64,000 nt of DNA from Sphingomonas sp. HMP9 (GCF_013374115.1 NZ_AP022673.1:1082501-1146500), one strand, 5' to 3'; shown: positions 8,346 to 17,892, numbered from the stretch's first letter. Made by a program: numbers and translations. Notes: generated by a model not told the origin, from the letters alone.

Positions 8346-11300
8346 ATGCAAACATATCGCCGCCGTTTGCTCGCCACGACGTTGTTCGTGGGTGCCGTTG
8401 CCCTCGCCGCTCCTGCAGTTGCTCAGGTTGCCCCGACGGAAGCGCCCGCCACCGACCCGATGGTATCGCAGCCGCCCGTCGATCAGGCGACCGCTGCGCC
8501 GCAAGCTGCACCGCAAACCGAAGCGCCCGCGGGCGATATCGTCGTAACGGGTTCGCGCATCGCGTCGCCATCCGCGACCGCCGCCTCGCCGCTGCAGAGC
8601 GTCGGCATCACGCAGATCCAGCAGTCGGGCGTGATCAACGTCCAAGACGTGCTGCTCCAGAACCCGGCATTCGGCACGCCCGGCGTCAGCCGCACGAATT
8701 CGAGCTTTGCAACGCAAGGCGCCGGCATTGCGACGGTAAACCTGCGGAATCTCGGCGATGACCGCACACTGGTGCTAGTCAACGGCCGCCGCTTCGTTTC
8801 GGGCCTGCCTGGCAGCAACGCGGTTGATCTGAACGTCATCCCGACCCAGTTCCTCGAGCGGGTCGACGTCCTCACGGGCGGCGCATCTGCGGTCTATGGC
8901 TCGGACGCGGTCGCCGGCGTCGTCAACATGATCTACAAAACCAAGTTCGACGGCGTCCAGCTCGACGGTCAAGTTGGCATGTCGCAATATGGCGACGGCT
9001 TTGACCGCCAGCTCAACGGGCTGGTCGGCAAGAACTTCGCCGACGGTCGCGGCAACATCATGCTATTCGGCGGCTATTCCAAGCAGGGCACCGTCTTGAA
9101 GCGCGACCGCTATACCGAAGCCGGTTCCAGCGCGGTCGACTCCACCAGCCGCGGCGCCTATGTAACGGGCAACGACGCTGACCTGTTCACCCCCGAGCGG
9201 CCGTATCTGTCGGGCTTTGCACCGCAGGGCCGCTATTACGCCGGCGACAGCACCTTCACCTATGGCCAGGACGGCGCGCTGCGTGACTGCGTTTCGACCA
9301 ATGGCACCGCAGGTTGCGCCAACGCCGATGGCACCGCCGCGGGTCCGGACGGCTTCAACCGGTCGAGCTTCCGCTACCTCGCCGTCCCCGTCGAGCGGTA
9401 TGTCGCTGCGGGACGCGCCAATTTCGAAGTCGCCCCGGCCCTGAACCTGTTTCTCGAAGGCAATTACGCGAAGACCAAGGTCAGCACGGTGATCGAGCCC
9501 TTCCCGCTCGATTCGACCTTCAGCAACCCGCGCAATTCGGGTCAGATCCCGATCCAGACGGTCGTCGGCGGCATCACCTATCGCAACCCCTATGTGCCGA
9601 CCGCGATCTTCAACGCGGCGACTGACACTGACGGCGATGGCCTGAAGGACATCTACTTCGACCGCCGCCTCTCCGATTTCGGCGCGCGCACCAGCAGCGT
9701 CACCCGTGACGTCTTCCGCATCGCGGGTGGCGCGAACGGCAAGTTCCTGGACGATCGCTTCAACTACGAAGTGTACGGCATCTACGGGCAGACCAAGGAA
9801 GACCAGATCGGCAGCGGTCAGTTCAACACGGCGAACTTCTTCCAGGCGCTGAACTCGTACCAAGATCCGGCAACCGGCCAGATCGTCTGTGCTGACCCCG
9901 CGGCACGCGCCGCAGGCTGCGTACCGGCAAACATCTATGGCGCAGGCGCGCTCTCGCCGGCGGCGTCGTATCTCGCCGTGCCAACTACGCTTAGCACAAA
10001 GGTGACTCAGACGGTTGCCGGCGGCAACGTATCGGGCAAGCTGTTCTCGTTGTTCGGTGCGGACCCAATCGGGTTTAGCGTCGGCACCGAATATCGTCGC
10101 GAGAGCAGCCGCAACGACTTCGATCTGCTCACGCAGCAGGGCCTGAACGGTAACAACGCGCTGCCGTCCACCGCCGGTCGCTTCCATCTCTGGGAAGGGT
10201 TCGCCGAAGTCGTCGCGCCGATCGTTCAGGATCGTCCATTCTTCCAGTCGCTCAGCGTCCGCGGCGCGATCCGGGTGTCCGACTATTCGACCGTGGGCAC
10301 CACCTACAGCTATAATTTTGGCGGTGAATGGGCACCGATCGACGACATCCGCTTTCGGGTGATGCAGGCGCGTTCAGTCCGTGCACCGAACATCAACGAG
10401 CTGTTCCAGGCGCCGCAGCAGGACTTCCCGAGCGTCAACGATCCCTGCATCGGCGTGACCGCCACGACGGCGGGCACGCTCGGCGCCTCTTGCCGCGCGG
10501 CACCTGGCGTGCTGGCGAACATTGCCGCCAATGGTGGCAAGTTCACCGCGAACCAAGCCGACGTCCAAGGCGTCACAAGCTTCGGCGGAGGCAACCCAAA
10601 CCTGAATGAAGAGAAGGGCGATTCCTTCACCGCAGGCGTCGTCATCAACCCGCGTTCGATCCGGGCTCTGCGCAATCTGGTCGTCACGGTCGATTACTTC
10701 AACATCCGTATCAAGGATGCGATTGTCCAGACGCCTCTGCAGTACATCCTGAACCAGTGCTACGAGCAAGGTGCCACGGACTATTGCAGCCAGATCACGC
10801 GCCGCGCAGGTCCATTGGGGCCGAACAGCGCAGGGTCGCTGGACCAGCTGACCAACAGCTTCCTCAACAGCGGCGGCGTGAAGACTCAAGGCATCGATAC
10901 GGTCATCACCTATCGCCAGGACCTGACCGATATCGGTCTTGCCGGCACGCTCGGGCTGCGCGGTTCATACACCCATCTGATCTCGGGCTACACCGTACCG
11001 CTACCCGAAGCCGATCGCGATTATTTCGCCGGCGAGATCGGCGCATCGCGTGACCGGTTCACGACCAATGCGTCCTACGACATCGACGGCGTCGGCCTCA
11101 CGATGACGGGTACCTGGATCAGCCAGGCCAGCCTGGACGATCAGCTGACCGGTGCCCGCCCGGGTACCAATCCGCTCTACCGTGTGCGTCCGCAATTTTA
11201 CCTCGACTCGCAGATCCGTTTCCAGACCAACGACGGGTTCGAATTCTATATCGGTGGGTCAAACCTGTTGAACAATAAGCCCCCCTATCTCGCCGACATC

Positions 11301-11387
11301 GGCGCGTCGGCAGGTCAGGATACCGATGCCGGCACGTACGATGCGCTCGGCCGTCGCTATTATGCGGGTGTCCGGATCAACTTCTGA
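8346..11387 (+). CDS. TonB-dependent receptor
   Basis: An outer-membrane receptor of 1,013 residues that imports an unknown ligand using TonB energy. It begins with a signal peptide ending A-P-A-V-A-Q (residue 27) and a Pro/Ala-rich spacer. A TonB-box-like D-I-V-V-T-G follows near residue 60. The plug domain (roughly 75-200) includes L-V-L-V-N-G-R-R-F and A-V-Y-G-S-D-A-V-A-G-V-V-N. A long beta-barrel ends in a terminal phenylalanine (R-I-N-F), as expected for BamA-dependent insertion. It stands alone between a divergent kinase and a terminator, so no transporter or enzyme neighbour reveals the substrate. Sphingomonads carry many such receptors for plant-derived carbohydrates and iron chelates. 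Confidence 0.93.
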   Translation: MQTYRRRLLATTLFVGAVALAAPAVAQVAPTEAPATDPMVSQPPVDQATAAPQAAPQTEAPAGDIVVTGSRIASPSATAASPLQSVGITQIQQSGVINVQDVLLQNPAFGTPGVSRTNSSFATQGAGIATVNLRNLGDDRTLVLVNGRRFVSGLPGSNAVDLNVIPTQFLERVDVLTGGASAVYGSDAVAGVVNMIYKTKFDGVQLDGQVGMSQYGDGFDRQLNGLVGKNFADGRGNIMLFGGYSKQGTVLKRDRYTEAGSSAVDSTSRGAYVTGNDADLFTPERPYLSGFAPQGRYYAGDSTFTYGQDGALRDCVSTNGTAGCANADGTAAGPDGFNRSSFRYLAVPVERYVAAGRANFEVAPALNLFLEGNYAKTKVSTVIEPFPLDSTFSNPRNSGQIPIQTVVGGITYRNPYVPTAIFNAATDTDGDGLKDIYFDRRLSDFGARTSSVTRDVFRIAGGANGKFLDDRFNYEVYGIYGQTKEDQIGSGQFNTANFFQALNSYQDPATGQIVCADPAARAAGCVPANIYGAGALSPAASYLAVPTTLSTKVTQTVAGGNVSGKLFSLFGADPIGFSVGTEYRRESSRNDFDLLTQQGLNGNNALPSTAGRFHLWEGFAEVVAPIVQDRPFFQSLSVRGAIRVSDYSTVGTTYSYNFGGEWAPIDDIRFRVMQARSVRAPNINELFQAPQQDFPSVNDPCIGVTATTAGTLGASCRAAPGVLANIAANGGKFTANQADVQGVTSFGGGNPNLNEEKGDSFTAGVVINPRSIRALRNLVVTVDYFNIRIKDAIVQTPLQYILNQCYEQGATDYCSQITRRAGPLGPNSAGSLDQLTNSFLNSGGVKTQGIDTVITYRQDLTDIGLAGTLGLRGSYTHLISGYTVPLPEADRDYFAGEIGASRDRFTTNASYDIDGVGLTMTGTWISQASLDDQLTGARPGTNPLYRVRPQFYLDSQIRFQTNDGFEFYIGGSNLLNNKPPYLADIGASAGQDTDAGTYDALGRRYYAGVRINF

Positions 11388-11411
11388 TCCCTCCGCACGA
11401 TCATCCTAGGA

Positions 11412-11442
11412 AGGGAGCCGGAAGCGGCTCCCTTTTTTTTTG
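11412..11442 (+). terminator. Rho-independent terminator of the TonB receptor
   Basis: A seven-base-pair GC stem gggagcc / ggctccc (11414-11420 with 11427-11433) with a six-base loop is flanked by A/T pairs and followed by nine thymines. It lies 24 bases after the receptor stop codon. Confidence 0.92.
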
Positions 11443-11715
11443 TTCTGGACGGCCGACCGGGTAATGCGGTGTAGCGATCGAGCGTCCACCGCGATGTCAT
11501 CGCGCCAATACCGGTGGACTTCGACGAATTGGAATTAACGCGAAGGCGCGAAGGCGACGAGGCCGACAATCGATCCGCTCGTCCTTGGCATACTGGCGGC
11601 TTCGCTTTCGGTTGGTATCGCCTGCAGCGCTGCCTGCCTGCATGCCTCCTTTCCCTGCTTTGCGCATTTGCGTGAACACCCACTTGGTCATCCGCAAGCT
11701 AGCTAGCCCGGACGC
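11443..11715. other. Non-coding stretch between receptor and ahcY terminators
   Basis: About 270 bases lie between two facing terminators. Short open frames exist on both strands, but none has a ribosome site or recognisable content. No function is visible. Confidence 0.4.
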
Positions 11716-11753
11716 AAAAAGGCCGCGCCCACCGGATGGTGAACGCGGCCCTT
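11716..11753 (-). terminator. Rho-independent terminator of ahcY
   Basis: Read on the minus strand, the stem ggccgcg / cgcggcc (11744-11750 with 11721-11727) encloses a smaller inner cacc/ggtg pairing and is followed by five thymines. It lies about 25 bases downstream of the ahcY stop. Confidence 0.88.
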
Positions 11754-11775
11754 TACGCAGCGATCGTGCGAACGA

Positions 11776-13197
11776 TCAGTAGCGGTAATGGTCCGGCTTG
11801 AACGGCCCCTCGACCGGCACGCCGATGTAGCCGGCCTGCTTGTCGGAGAGCTTTGACAGCTTCACGCCGAGCTTCTCAAGGTGGAGCATCGCGACCTTCT
11901 CGTCGAGGTGCTTTGGCAGGACGTACACTTCGTTCTTGTAGTTCTCGCCCTTCGTCCAGAGTTCGATCTGCGCGAGCGTCTGGTTGGTGAACGAGGCCGA
12001 CATGACGAACGACGGGTGGCCGGTGGCGCAGCCGAGGTTCACGAGGCGACCCTTCGCCAGGATGATGATCTGCTTGCCGTCCGGGAACTTCACCAGGTCG
12101 GTGCCGGGCTTCACTTCGGTCCAGTCGTAGTTCGACAGCGCGGCGATCTGGATCTCCGAGTCGAAGTGACCGATGTTGCAGACGATCGACATCGGCTTCA
12201 TCGCCTTCATGTGATCGGCGGTGATGACGTCGGCGTTGCCGGTCGCGGTGCAGAAGATATCCGCGCGGCTGACGGCCTCTTCCATCGTCACGACCTCGAA
12301 GCCCTCCATCGCCGCCTGCAAGGCGCAGATCGGATCGACTTCGGTGACCATCACGCGCGCGCCGCCGTTGCGGAGCGACTGCGCCGAGCCCTTGCCGACG
12401 TCACCGAAGCCGGCGACGCAGGCGACCTTGCCGGCGAGCATGACGTCGGTCGCGCGACGGATCGCGTCGACCAGCGATTCCTTGCAGCCGTACAGATTGT
12501 CGAACTTCGACTTGGTGACCGAGTCGTTGACGTTGATCGCCGGGAACGGCAGCTCGCCCTTCTTCGCGATCTCGTAGAGGCGGTGAACGCCCGTGGTGGT
12601 CTCTTCCGAGACGCCCTTCAGGTTCTTGACCGTCTCGGTGAGGTAGCCGGGGTTCTTCGCGACATACGCCTTCAGCGCACGCTGCATCTCGACCTCTTCC
12701 TCGTTCTCGGGCTCGGGCATCGTGTGGCCGGCTTCGAGCTTGGCGCCCCAGAGCGCGAACATCGTCGCGTCGCCACCGTCATCGAGGATGATGTTGGCGG
12801 TCTGGCCCTCTACGTCGCGATCCCACGAGAAGATGTCGCCGACATAGTTCCAGTAATCCGCGAGGCTCTCGCCCTTGATCGCGAACACCGGCACGCCGGT
12901 GGCGGCGATCGCTGCGGCGGCATGGTCCTGCGTCGAGAAGATGTTGCACGTCGCCCAGCGGACGTCGGCGCCGAGCGCGGTCAGCGTCTCGATCAGCACC
13001 GCGGTCTGGATCGTCATGTGCAGCGACCCGGTGATGCGCGCGCCCTTGAGCGGCTGCGACGGACCGAACTCGGTGCGCAAGGACATGAGGCCGGGCATCT
13101 CGGTCTCGGCGATGTTGATCTCGGCGCGGCCGAAATCGGCGAGGCTGATGTCGGCGACGACGTAATCGGTCTTCGCGCGCTCTAGCGTGGTGGCCAC
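11776..13197 (-). CDS. ahcY: Adenosylhomocysteinase (S-adenosylhomocysteine hydrolase)
   Basis: AhcY splits S-adenosylhomocysteine into homocysteine and adenosine, which relieves methyltransferase inhibition and feeds the methionine cycle. The 473-residue product is full length. It shows S-L-H-M-T-I-Q-T-A near the N-terminus, the D-D-G-G-D segment, the NAD-binding G-F-G-D-V-G-K-G, and the C-terminal K-P-D-H-Y-R-Y typical of the family. The GTG at 13197 was chosen because AGGAG sits eight bases upstream. About 90 bases upstream lies a perfect 20-base palindrome that may be a regulator site. A good terminator follows the gene. Confidence 0.97.
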   Translation of the reverse strand: MATTLERAKTDYVVADISLADFGRAEINIAETEMPGLMSLRTEFGPSQPLKGARITGSLHMTIQTAVLIETLTALGADVRWATCNIFSTQDHAAAAIAATGVPVFAIKGESLADYWNYVGDIFSWDRDVEGQTANIILDDGGDATMFALWGAKLEAGHTMPEPENEEEVEMQRALKAYVAKNPGYLTETVKNLKGVSEETTTGVHRLYEIAKKGELPFPAINVNDSVTKSKFDNLYGCKESLVDAIRRATDVMLAGKVACVAGFGDVGKGSAQSLRNGGARVMVTEVDPICALQAAMEGFEVVTMEEAVSRADIFCTATGNADVITADHMKAMKPMSIVCNIGHFDSEIQIAALSNYDWTEVKPGTDLVKFPDGKQIIILAKGRLVNLGCATGHPSFVMSASFTNQTLAQIELWTKGENYKNEVYVLPKHLDEKVAMLHLEKLGVKLSKLSDKQAGYIGVPVEGPFKPDHYRY

Positions 13198-13288
13198 GAG
13201 GATATCTCCTGGGAATAATCTTTGATCGGCGAGCCTCATGCCCGTGCCGGATGCCGTGCCCTGTAGGGGATCGGAGGGTTCAAATCAA

Positions 13289-13308
13289 ATATAAAGATAT
13301 CTTTATAT
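13289..13308. promoter_or_regulatory. Perfect 20-bp palindrome upstream of ahcY, candidate operator
   Basis: The sequence atataaagatatctttatat is a perfect inverted repeat and very AT-rich against the surrounding DNA. It is about 92 bases upstream of the ahcY start, where an operator would overlap the promoter. ArsR-family regulators that sense S-adenosylhomocysteine (SahR type) control ahcY in many proteobacteria through AT-rich palindromes, so this is a plausible target. That link is inference, because no regulator gene is in the window. Confidence 0.65.
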
Positions 13309-13334
13309 GTTGGGTTGGGCGCGCTGCTTACTCG

Positions 13335-13413
13335 TGTTCTCCTGCGAACGCAGGAGCCCAGGACCAAGCAGGACAGCGTTCTTTACCCTGGGCTCCTGCA
13401 TTCGCAGGAGAAC
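13335..13413. repeat. REP-like inverted repeat (gttctcctgc class)
   Basis: Two arms, gttctcctgcgaacgcagga and its near reverse complement, face each other around a 20-30 base centre. The flanking gcccagg/ccctgggc also pairs. The element lies between the ahcY upstream region and the 3' end of the YqgE gene. The same arm sequences return at 38362-38439 and, in a variant, at 35720-35791. Confidence 0.8.
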
Positions 13414-13420
13414 GGAAGCG

Positions 13421-13981
13421 TCAGGCCCGCCCCGTCTCCGCCACCAGCAACCGAGGATCGACCCCGGCCTGCGCGAACGCGTGCGTCCAGCGGTCGTCGG
13501 CATCGGTATCGAACAGCAGGCCGGTGTCGCCGACCACGTTGAACCAGCCCGGCCGCGAGAGCTCGCCCTCCAACTGGCCGGCATCCCAGCCGGCATAGCC
13601 CAGCGCCACCACCCACTGCGACGGCCCGCGCCCCTCGGCGATCGCGCGCAGCACGTCGACCGTGCTCGACAGCTTCCACCGCCCGGCGACGTCGACGCTA
13701 TCCTGGCCGCCCCAGTCGGACGAGTGCACCACGAACCCGCGGCGCGGCTCGACCGGGCCGCCGAAATGCACCGGTGCGTTGGGCGCGTCGCCGGGCGCGA
13801 TCCCGAACTGTTCGAGCAGGTCGTGGAAGCCAAGCCCGTCGATCGTCGCCCCCAGCCCGATGCCGATCGCGCCATTCTCGTCATGGCTGCACATCGCGAT
13901 CACCGCGCGGGCAAAGCGCGGGTCGCTCATCCCCGGCATCGCGAGCAGGAATTGTCCGGAAAGAAAGGCCGTCTTGTCCAT
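13421..13981 (-). CDS. YqgE/AlgH family protein
   Basis: This is a YqgE/AlgH-fold protein (DUF179) of 186 residues. It shows the family N-terminus L-S-G-Q-F-L-L-A-M-P-G-M, the P-V-x-F-G-G-P-V core and the W-V-V-A-L-G-Y-A-G-W segment near residue 130, followed by the G-Q-L-E-x-E-L motif. The molecular role of the family is not settled; AlgH affects alginate regulation in Pseudomonas. An ATG four codons upstream (13993) is an equally possible start, because neither has a clear ribosome site. It is transcribed away from the peroxiredoxin gene. Confidence 0.92.
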   Translation of the reverse strand: MDKTAFLSGQFLLAMPGMSDPRFARAVIAMCSHDENGAIGIGLGATIDGLGFHDLLEQFGIAPGDAPNAPVHFGGPVEPRRGFVVHSSDWGGQDSVDVAGRWKLSSTVDVLRAIAEGRGPSQWVVALGYAGWDAGQLEGELSRPGWFNVVGDTGLLFDTDADDRWTHAFAQAGVDPRLLVAETGRA

Positions 13982-14090
13982 GCGTTGGAACATAGCGGCG
14001 CAGACGGGCGCCCGCCACGCTTGAAATACGTACGCCTGAGTCCAAGGTACGGCTCGCGCGCGACCACCGCGCGGCGACAGGAGATTTCAG

Positions 14091-14570
14091 ATGACGATCA
14101 GCGTCGGCGACCGGCTTCCCACCACCACCCTCGTCAAGGCAACGGCAGACGGCCCCGACCAGGTCGATACCGACAGCTTCTTCAAGGGCCGCAAGGTCGC
14201 GCTGTTCGCGGTTCCCGGCGCGTTCACGCCGACCTGCTCGGCCAAGCACCTTCCCGGCTTCGTAGAGAAGGAAGCCGAGCTGAAGGCCAAGGGCATCGAC
14301 GAGATCGCCTGCGTCTCGGTCAACGACGCGTTCGTGATGGGCGCCTGGGGCAAGTCGGCGGGCGCCGGCGACATCACGATGCTCGCGGACGGCAACGGCG
14401 ATTTCGCCAAGGCTGTCGGGCTGACGATGGACGGCTCGGGCTTCGGCATGGGCACGCGCAGCCAGCGTTACTCGATGCTCGTCAACGACGGCGTCGTCGA
14501 GCAGCTCAACGTCGAGGCCCCCGGTGAGTTCAAGGTGAGCTCGGCCGAGCACCTGCTCAGCGAGATCTGA
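14091..14570 (+). CDS. Peroxiredoxin, Prx5 type
   Basis: This is a thiol peroxidase of 159 residues that reduces hydrogen peroxide and organic peroxides. The active-site segment P-G-A-F-T-P-T-C-S places the peroxidatic cysteine at residue 49, as in the Prx5/AhpE-like redoxin group. A second cysteine follows at about residue 73 (I-A-C-V-S-V-N-D). Bacterial members usually take electrons from glutaredoxin or glutathione. The start is supported by AGGAG eight bases upstream. The gene stands alone, followed by a long palindromic repeat. Confidence 0.93.
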   Translation: MTISVGDRLPTTTLVKATADGPDQVDTDSFFKGRKVALFAVPGAFTPTCSAKHLPGFVEKEAELKAKGIDEIACVSVNDAFVMGAWGKSAGAGDITMLADGNGDFAKAVGLTMDGSGFGMGTRSQRYSMLVNDGVVEQLNVEAPGEFKVSSAEHLLSEI

Positions 14571-14578
14571 CCTCTTTG

Positions 14579-14704
14579 AATCCTCCCCCGCCAGGGGGAG
14601 GTGGCTGGCCTTCGCCAGACGGAGGGGGAGGAAAAGGAAACCTCGGTTCCGTGTCCGCCCCCTCCGTCACCTTCGGCGACACCTCCCCCTGGCGGGGGAG
14701 GATT
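14579..14704. repeat. Long REP-like inverted repeat (aatcctcccc class)
   Basis: The two ends (aatcctcccccgccaggggg and its near reverse complement) pair over about 55 bases. They include internal smaller palindromes ctggccttcgccag and caccttcggcg. The whole 126-base element could fold into one long hairpin directly after the peroxiredoxin gene and 50 bases before amn. Confidence 0.85.
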
Positions 14705-14755
14705 TGAAAAAGCCGCAGTCTTGCCACCGTAACCTCCGCCACCTAACACTGCGCG

Positions 14756-16207
14756 ATGACACTCGCATCCGACCTCGTCGCCGACCTCGACCGCCTCTAC
14801 CGCGCCTCCGTCGACCGCCTCCAACAGGCCATGAGCGCCTATATCGCGGACGGCACCGTCCCCGATCCGGTCAGCCGCACCGATGGCTCGTTCGCCTATC
14901 CCGAGATCCGGCTGACCTATAAGGGCGGCGTCGACCGTCCCACCCCGCTGCGCTCGTTCGGCCGCATGGTCACGCCCGGCGAGTACAAGATCAGCGTCAC
15001 CAAACCTGCGATCTTCGCCGAATATCTGATCGAACAGCTCACCTTGCTGATCGAGGATTACGACGTCACCGTCGAAGCCGTCGAAGGCCGCCAGGAAATC
15101 CCGTTTCCCTATGTGATCGAACCCGGTCACGCGCTGAGCCTCGACGAAGTATCCGCCACCGAATTGTCGCGCCACTTCCCCGCCACCGAGCTCGCGCATA
15201 TCGGCGATGAGATCGCCGACGGTATTTGGGTCGCGCAGGACGATACGCGCCCGCTCGCGCTGTTCGACGGCCTGCGCACCGATTTCAGTCTCGCGCGCCT
15301 GCGCCATTACATGGGCACGCCCGCCGAGCACGCGCAGCGCTTCGTGCTGTTCACCAACTATCACCGCTATGTCGACGAGTTCGTCCGCTGGGCCGGGACA
15401 CAGCTTGGGCCCAAAGCTGATGGAACGCCTAGCCGCTTCACCAGCCTGTCGGGCGCGGGCGGGATCACGATCTCGTCGGGCGACGACATCGACAAGATCA
15501 TCTCCGACAGCGCCTGGCGCCGCCACCAGATGCCCGCCTATCACCTGATGGCGGACGACCGCACCGGCATTACGCTGGTCAACATCGGCGTCGGCCCGTC
15601 GAACGCGAAGACGATCTGCGACCATCTCGCGGTGCTCCGCCCCGAGGCGTGGCTGATGATCGGCCATTGCGGCGGTCTGCGCCCCAGCCAGCGGATCGGC
15701 GACTACGTCCTTGCGCACGCCTATCTGCGCGACGACCACGTCCTCGACGACGTCCTGCCGCCCGAAATCCCCGTGCCGGCGATCGCCGAAGTCCAGGTCG
15801 CGATGGCCAAGGCCGCCGAGATCGTCTCCGGCCAGTCGGGCGAAGAACTCAAGCGCCGCCTGCGCACCGGCACGATCGTCACCACCGACGATCGCAACTG
15901 GGAACTGCGCTATTCGAAGTCCGCACTCCGTTTCTCGCTGTCGCGCGCGGTCGGCATCGACATGGAATCGGCGACGATCGCCGCGCAGGGCTATCGCTTC
16001 CGCGTGCCCTACGGCACGCTGCTGTGCGTCTCGGACAAGCCGCTCCACGGCGAGCTGAAGCTGCCGGGCCAGGCCAACCGCTTCTACGAGCGCGCGATCA
16101 GCGAGCATCTGCGGATTGGGATCGAGACGTGCGAACAGCTCCGCCTCGAGGGTGCCAAGCTGCATAGCCGCAAGCTGCGTGCGTTCGACGAGCCGCCATT
16201 CCGATAA
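14756..16207 (+). CDS. amn: AMP nucleosidase
   Basis: Amn hydrolyses AMP to adenine and ribose-5-phosphate, controlling adenylate pools and purine salvage. The 483-residue protein has the Amn-specific N-terminal half (S-F-A-Y-P-E-I-R; F-G-R-M-x-x-P-G-E-Y near residue 75) and a C-terminal nucleoside-phosphorylase fold. There, N-I-G-V-G-P-S-N-A-K-T and G-H-C-G-G-L-R form the phosphate and base sites, and V-G-I-D-M-E-S-A-T-I is the conserved substrate-binding stretch. It appears intact and stands between a palindromic repeat and an unrelated small gene. Confidence 0.95.
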   Translation: MTLASDLVADLDRLYRASVDRLQQAMSAYIADGTVPDPVSRTDGSFAYPEIRLTYKGGVDRPTPLRSFGRMVTPGEYKISVTKPAIFAEYLIEQLTLLIEDYDVTVEAVEGRQEIPFPYVIEPGHALSLDEVSATELSRHFPATELAHIGDEIADGIWVAQDDTRPLALFDGLRTDFSLARLRHYMGTPAEHAQRFVLFTNYHRYVDEFVRWAGTQLGPKADGTPSRFTSLSGAGGITISSGDDIDKIISDSAWRRHQMPAYHLMADDRTGITLVNIGVGPSNAKTICDHLAVLRPEAWLMIGHCGGLRPSQRIGDYVLAHAYLRDDHVLDDVLPPEIPVPAIAEVQVAMAKAAEIVSGQSGEELKRRLRTGTIVTTDDRNWELRYSKSALRFSLSRAVGIDMESATIAAQGYRFRVPYGTLLCVSDKPLHGELKLPGQANRFYERAISEHLRIGIETCEQLRLEGAKLHSRKLRAFDEPPFR

Positions 16208-16284
16208 GGCGTTCCGGTAAAAACCGGAGCGGATCGTGCGGGAATGCGTTACGCTTCCGGAATCATTGCTGAGGGAATATAGCC

Positions 16285-16785
16285 GTGGCCGACACCGACA
16301 CGCCCGATACGGAAGCAAAGAAGCCCATCACGCGCCGCCGCGCGCCGCGCAAGACCAGCGCGCCGAAGGCGGCTCCGGCGGCGACGTCGTCGACGAAGCC
16401 GGTTGCTTCCAAGTCCGTGCCGGCTGCGAAACCGCTCTCGGACAAACCTGTGGCTGCCGCGACGCTAAAGCCCGCAGCCAAGCCTACGCCAAAGCCACGC
16501 TCGACCAAGCGCGCTACCCCCCGCCCGGTTCCGGCGCGCAAGGCGACCGCGCCGGTCGTGGCTGCCAAGCCGCCGGAAAAGACTCGCGGCAGATGGGGTG
16601 CCGCCGCGATTTTCAGCACCGTTGCCGTCGCGAGCGCGGCAGTGGGCGCGCTCCTGACGTTGCGGGGCAGTACGCCCAGGGCTCCGCTCAAGCCGAAAGG
16701 CAAGCATGCGCATCAGGCCGACGGGACGGACTCTTCGAAGTCGTTCGACGCCGGCATCGCCGATCCGGGGACGGTCCCCGAGTAA
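16285..16785 (+). CDS. Lys/Pro/Ala-rich protein with one membrane segment, unknown function
   Basis: I do not recognise a family for this 166-residue protein. Residues 13-100 are low complexity, rich in lysine, proline and alanine, like the disordered tails of H1-like or PhaF-like proteins. Residues about 103-126 form one hydrophobic segment (A-A-A-I-F-S-T-V-A-V-A-S-A-A-V-G-A-L-L), and a short polar tail follows. The basic part would lie in the cytoplasm by the positive-inside rule and could touch DNA or acidic partners; that is inference. The start is GTG, with GAGGGAA eight bases upstream. It follows amn in the same direction after 77 bases. Confidence 0.75.
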   Translation: MADTDTPDTEAKKPITRRRAPRKTSAPKAAPAATSSTKPVASKSVPAAKPLSDKPVAAATLKPAAKPTPKPRSTKRATPRPVPARKATAPVVAAKPPEKTRGRWGAAAIFSTVAVASAAVGALLTLRGSTPRAPLKPKGKHAHQADGTDSSKSFDAGIADPGTVPE

Positions 16786-16870
16786 ACCGCTTCTACCTCA
16801 CCACCCTGCAAAGGCCGGGGGCCAGTTGGAACGTCTTGGGTGGGTAATCGCATCGCGTCTTTACCGCCGT

Positions 16871-16960
16871 CCCCCAACTAGACCCCGGCCTTCGCCGGGG
16901 TGGTGAAAAATGGGGAGTACCGCCCTCTCCCGTTCCCCCGCGGAGGCGGGGGCCCAGCTC
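16871..16960. repeat. Pair of REP-like palindromes
   Basis: Two palindromic modules stand side by side. One is ccccggccttcgccgggg (preceded by ccccaact), the same class as at 24643, 35694 and 51368. The other is cccccgcggaggcggggg followed by gcccagct. They fill the gap between two convergent genes. Confidence 0.75.
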
Positions 16961-17025
16961 AAACCACGGCCATGACGTAAACCCCGCCCCCTCGCCTTCG
17001 CAGGTGAACCCAAAGGGAGCAAACC

Positions 17026-17802
17026 TCAGCGCGCGAGGAAGTCCGCGATCGCCTGGCCGAGCTCCGGCTTCACCACAGCACTCATATGGCCGCCGGGAGT
17101 CTCGACATACGTCCCATGCGGCAGGATCGCGGCCAGGTCCGGTGCCGAACCATTGTCCCGATCCTCCCCGCCGCACACCACCAAGGTCGGCTGCTGGATC
17201 GCCTTCACGGACTCCAGCGGCGTGTCGACGAAGGTCTCGAGGATGCCGAGCAACGCGACGGGATCGCCCCCGGTGGTTTTCAGGAACGCCTCGGCAAGCC
17301 ACTCCGGCGTGCCCTGCACATGCTGTCCGAGCTTGGTCAGGATATTCCGAAAATGGCCGGCGCGCCGCGACGTCTGGGTCAGCCCTTCGAGACCCATGCC
17401 GGAGAAGATCACCCGCCGCGGTGTCGCCCCCGTCGCCAGCATCCGCGACGTGGTCCGCGCACCCAGCGAATAGCCGCCAAGGTCATAATCCGTCAGCCCC
17501 AGGTGCGCGATCAGCGCATGGCCGTCCTGCGTCAGCGCATCCGCCGGATACGCCTCCAGCCCATGCGGCTTGTCGCTGTCGCCGTGCGCGCGCAGGTCCG
17601 GCATGATCACCCGGAAGCCCTTGGCGGCGATCTTCGCGGCGTGGCCGTAGCGGATCCAGTTGGTTTTCGCGTCGGAGAAATAGCCGTGGATGAGCACCAC
17701 CGCGCGCCCCTCGCCGACTTCGCGCCACGCCAACCGCGTGCCGTCGAAGCTTTCGAAAAACTGGGTATCGCTCGGGGTGCTGGCCACGGTCACATCCTGC
17801 AT
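17026..17802 (-). CDS. Alpha/beta hydrolase
   Basis: This is an alpha/beta-hydrolase of 258 residues without signal peptide, so probably cytoplasmic. The oxyanion-hole segment is V-L-I-H-G-Y-F (residues 37-42). The nucleophile elbow is G-G-Y-S-L-G-A with Ser112. An acid residue lies around C-G-G-E-D (about 211-215), and the catalytic histidine is in G-G-H-M near residue 239. This matches esterases or lactonases, but the substrate cannot be read from sequence or neighbours. It is convergent with the gene at 16285. Confidence 0.9.
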   Translation of the reverse strand: MQDVTVASTPSDTQFFESFDGTRLAWREVGEGRAVVLIHGYFSDAKTNWIRYGHAAKIAAKGFRVIMPDLRAHGDSDKPHGLEAYPADALTQDGHALIAHLGLTDYDLGGYSLGARTTSRMLATGATPRRVIFSGMGLEGLTQTSRRAGHFRNILTKLGQHVQGTPEWLAEAFLKTTGGDPVALLGILETFVDTPLESVKAIQQPTLVVCGGEDRDNGSAPDLAAILPHGTYVETPGGHMSAVVKPELGQAIADFLAR

Positions 17803-17892
17803 TGGTTCGCCGCCAATTCGTAGCCACCGCCGCTCAAGTCAACCCGCGCGCCTTTCCGCGCTGCATTCCAGCGTCGAGCGAACCGGCCCCCC

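Noticed and set aside
8072..8377. A 101-codon minus-strand frame in the divL/receptor gap
   Set aside because: It overlaps the receptor start, has no ribosome site and no recognisable content.
11443..11715. Remnant coding sequence between the two terminators
   Set aside because: Short frames were inspected but none resembles a known protein well enough to call a remnant.
14468..16318. A 616-codon minus-strand open frame
   Set aside because: It is antisense to amn and passes through a palindromic repeat; the amn frame is clearly the real one.
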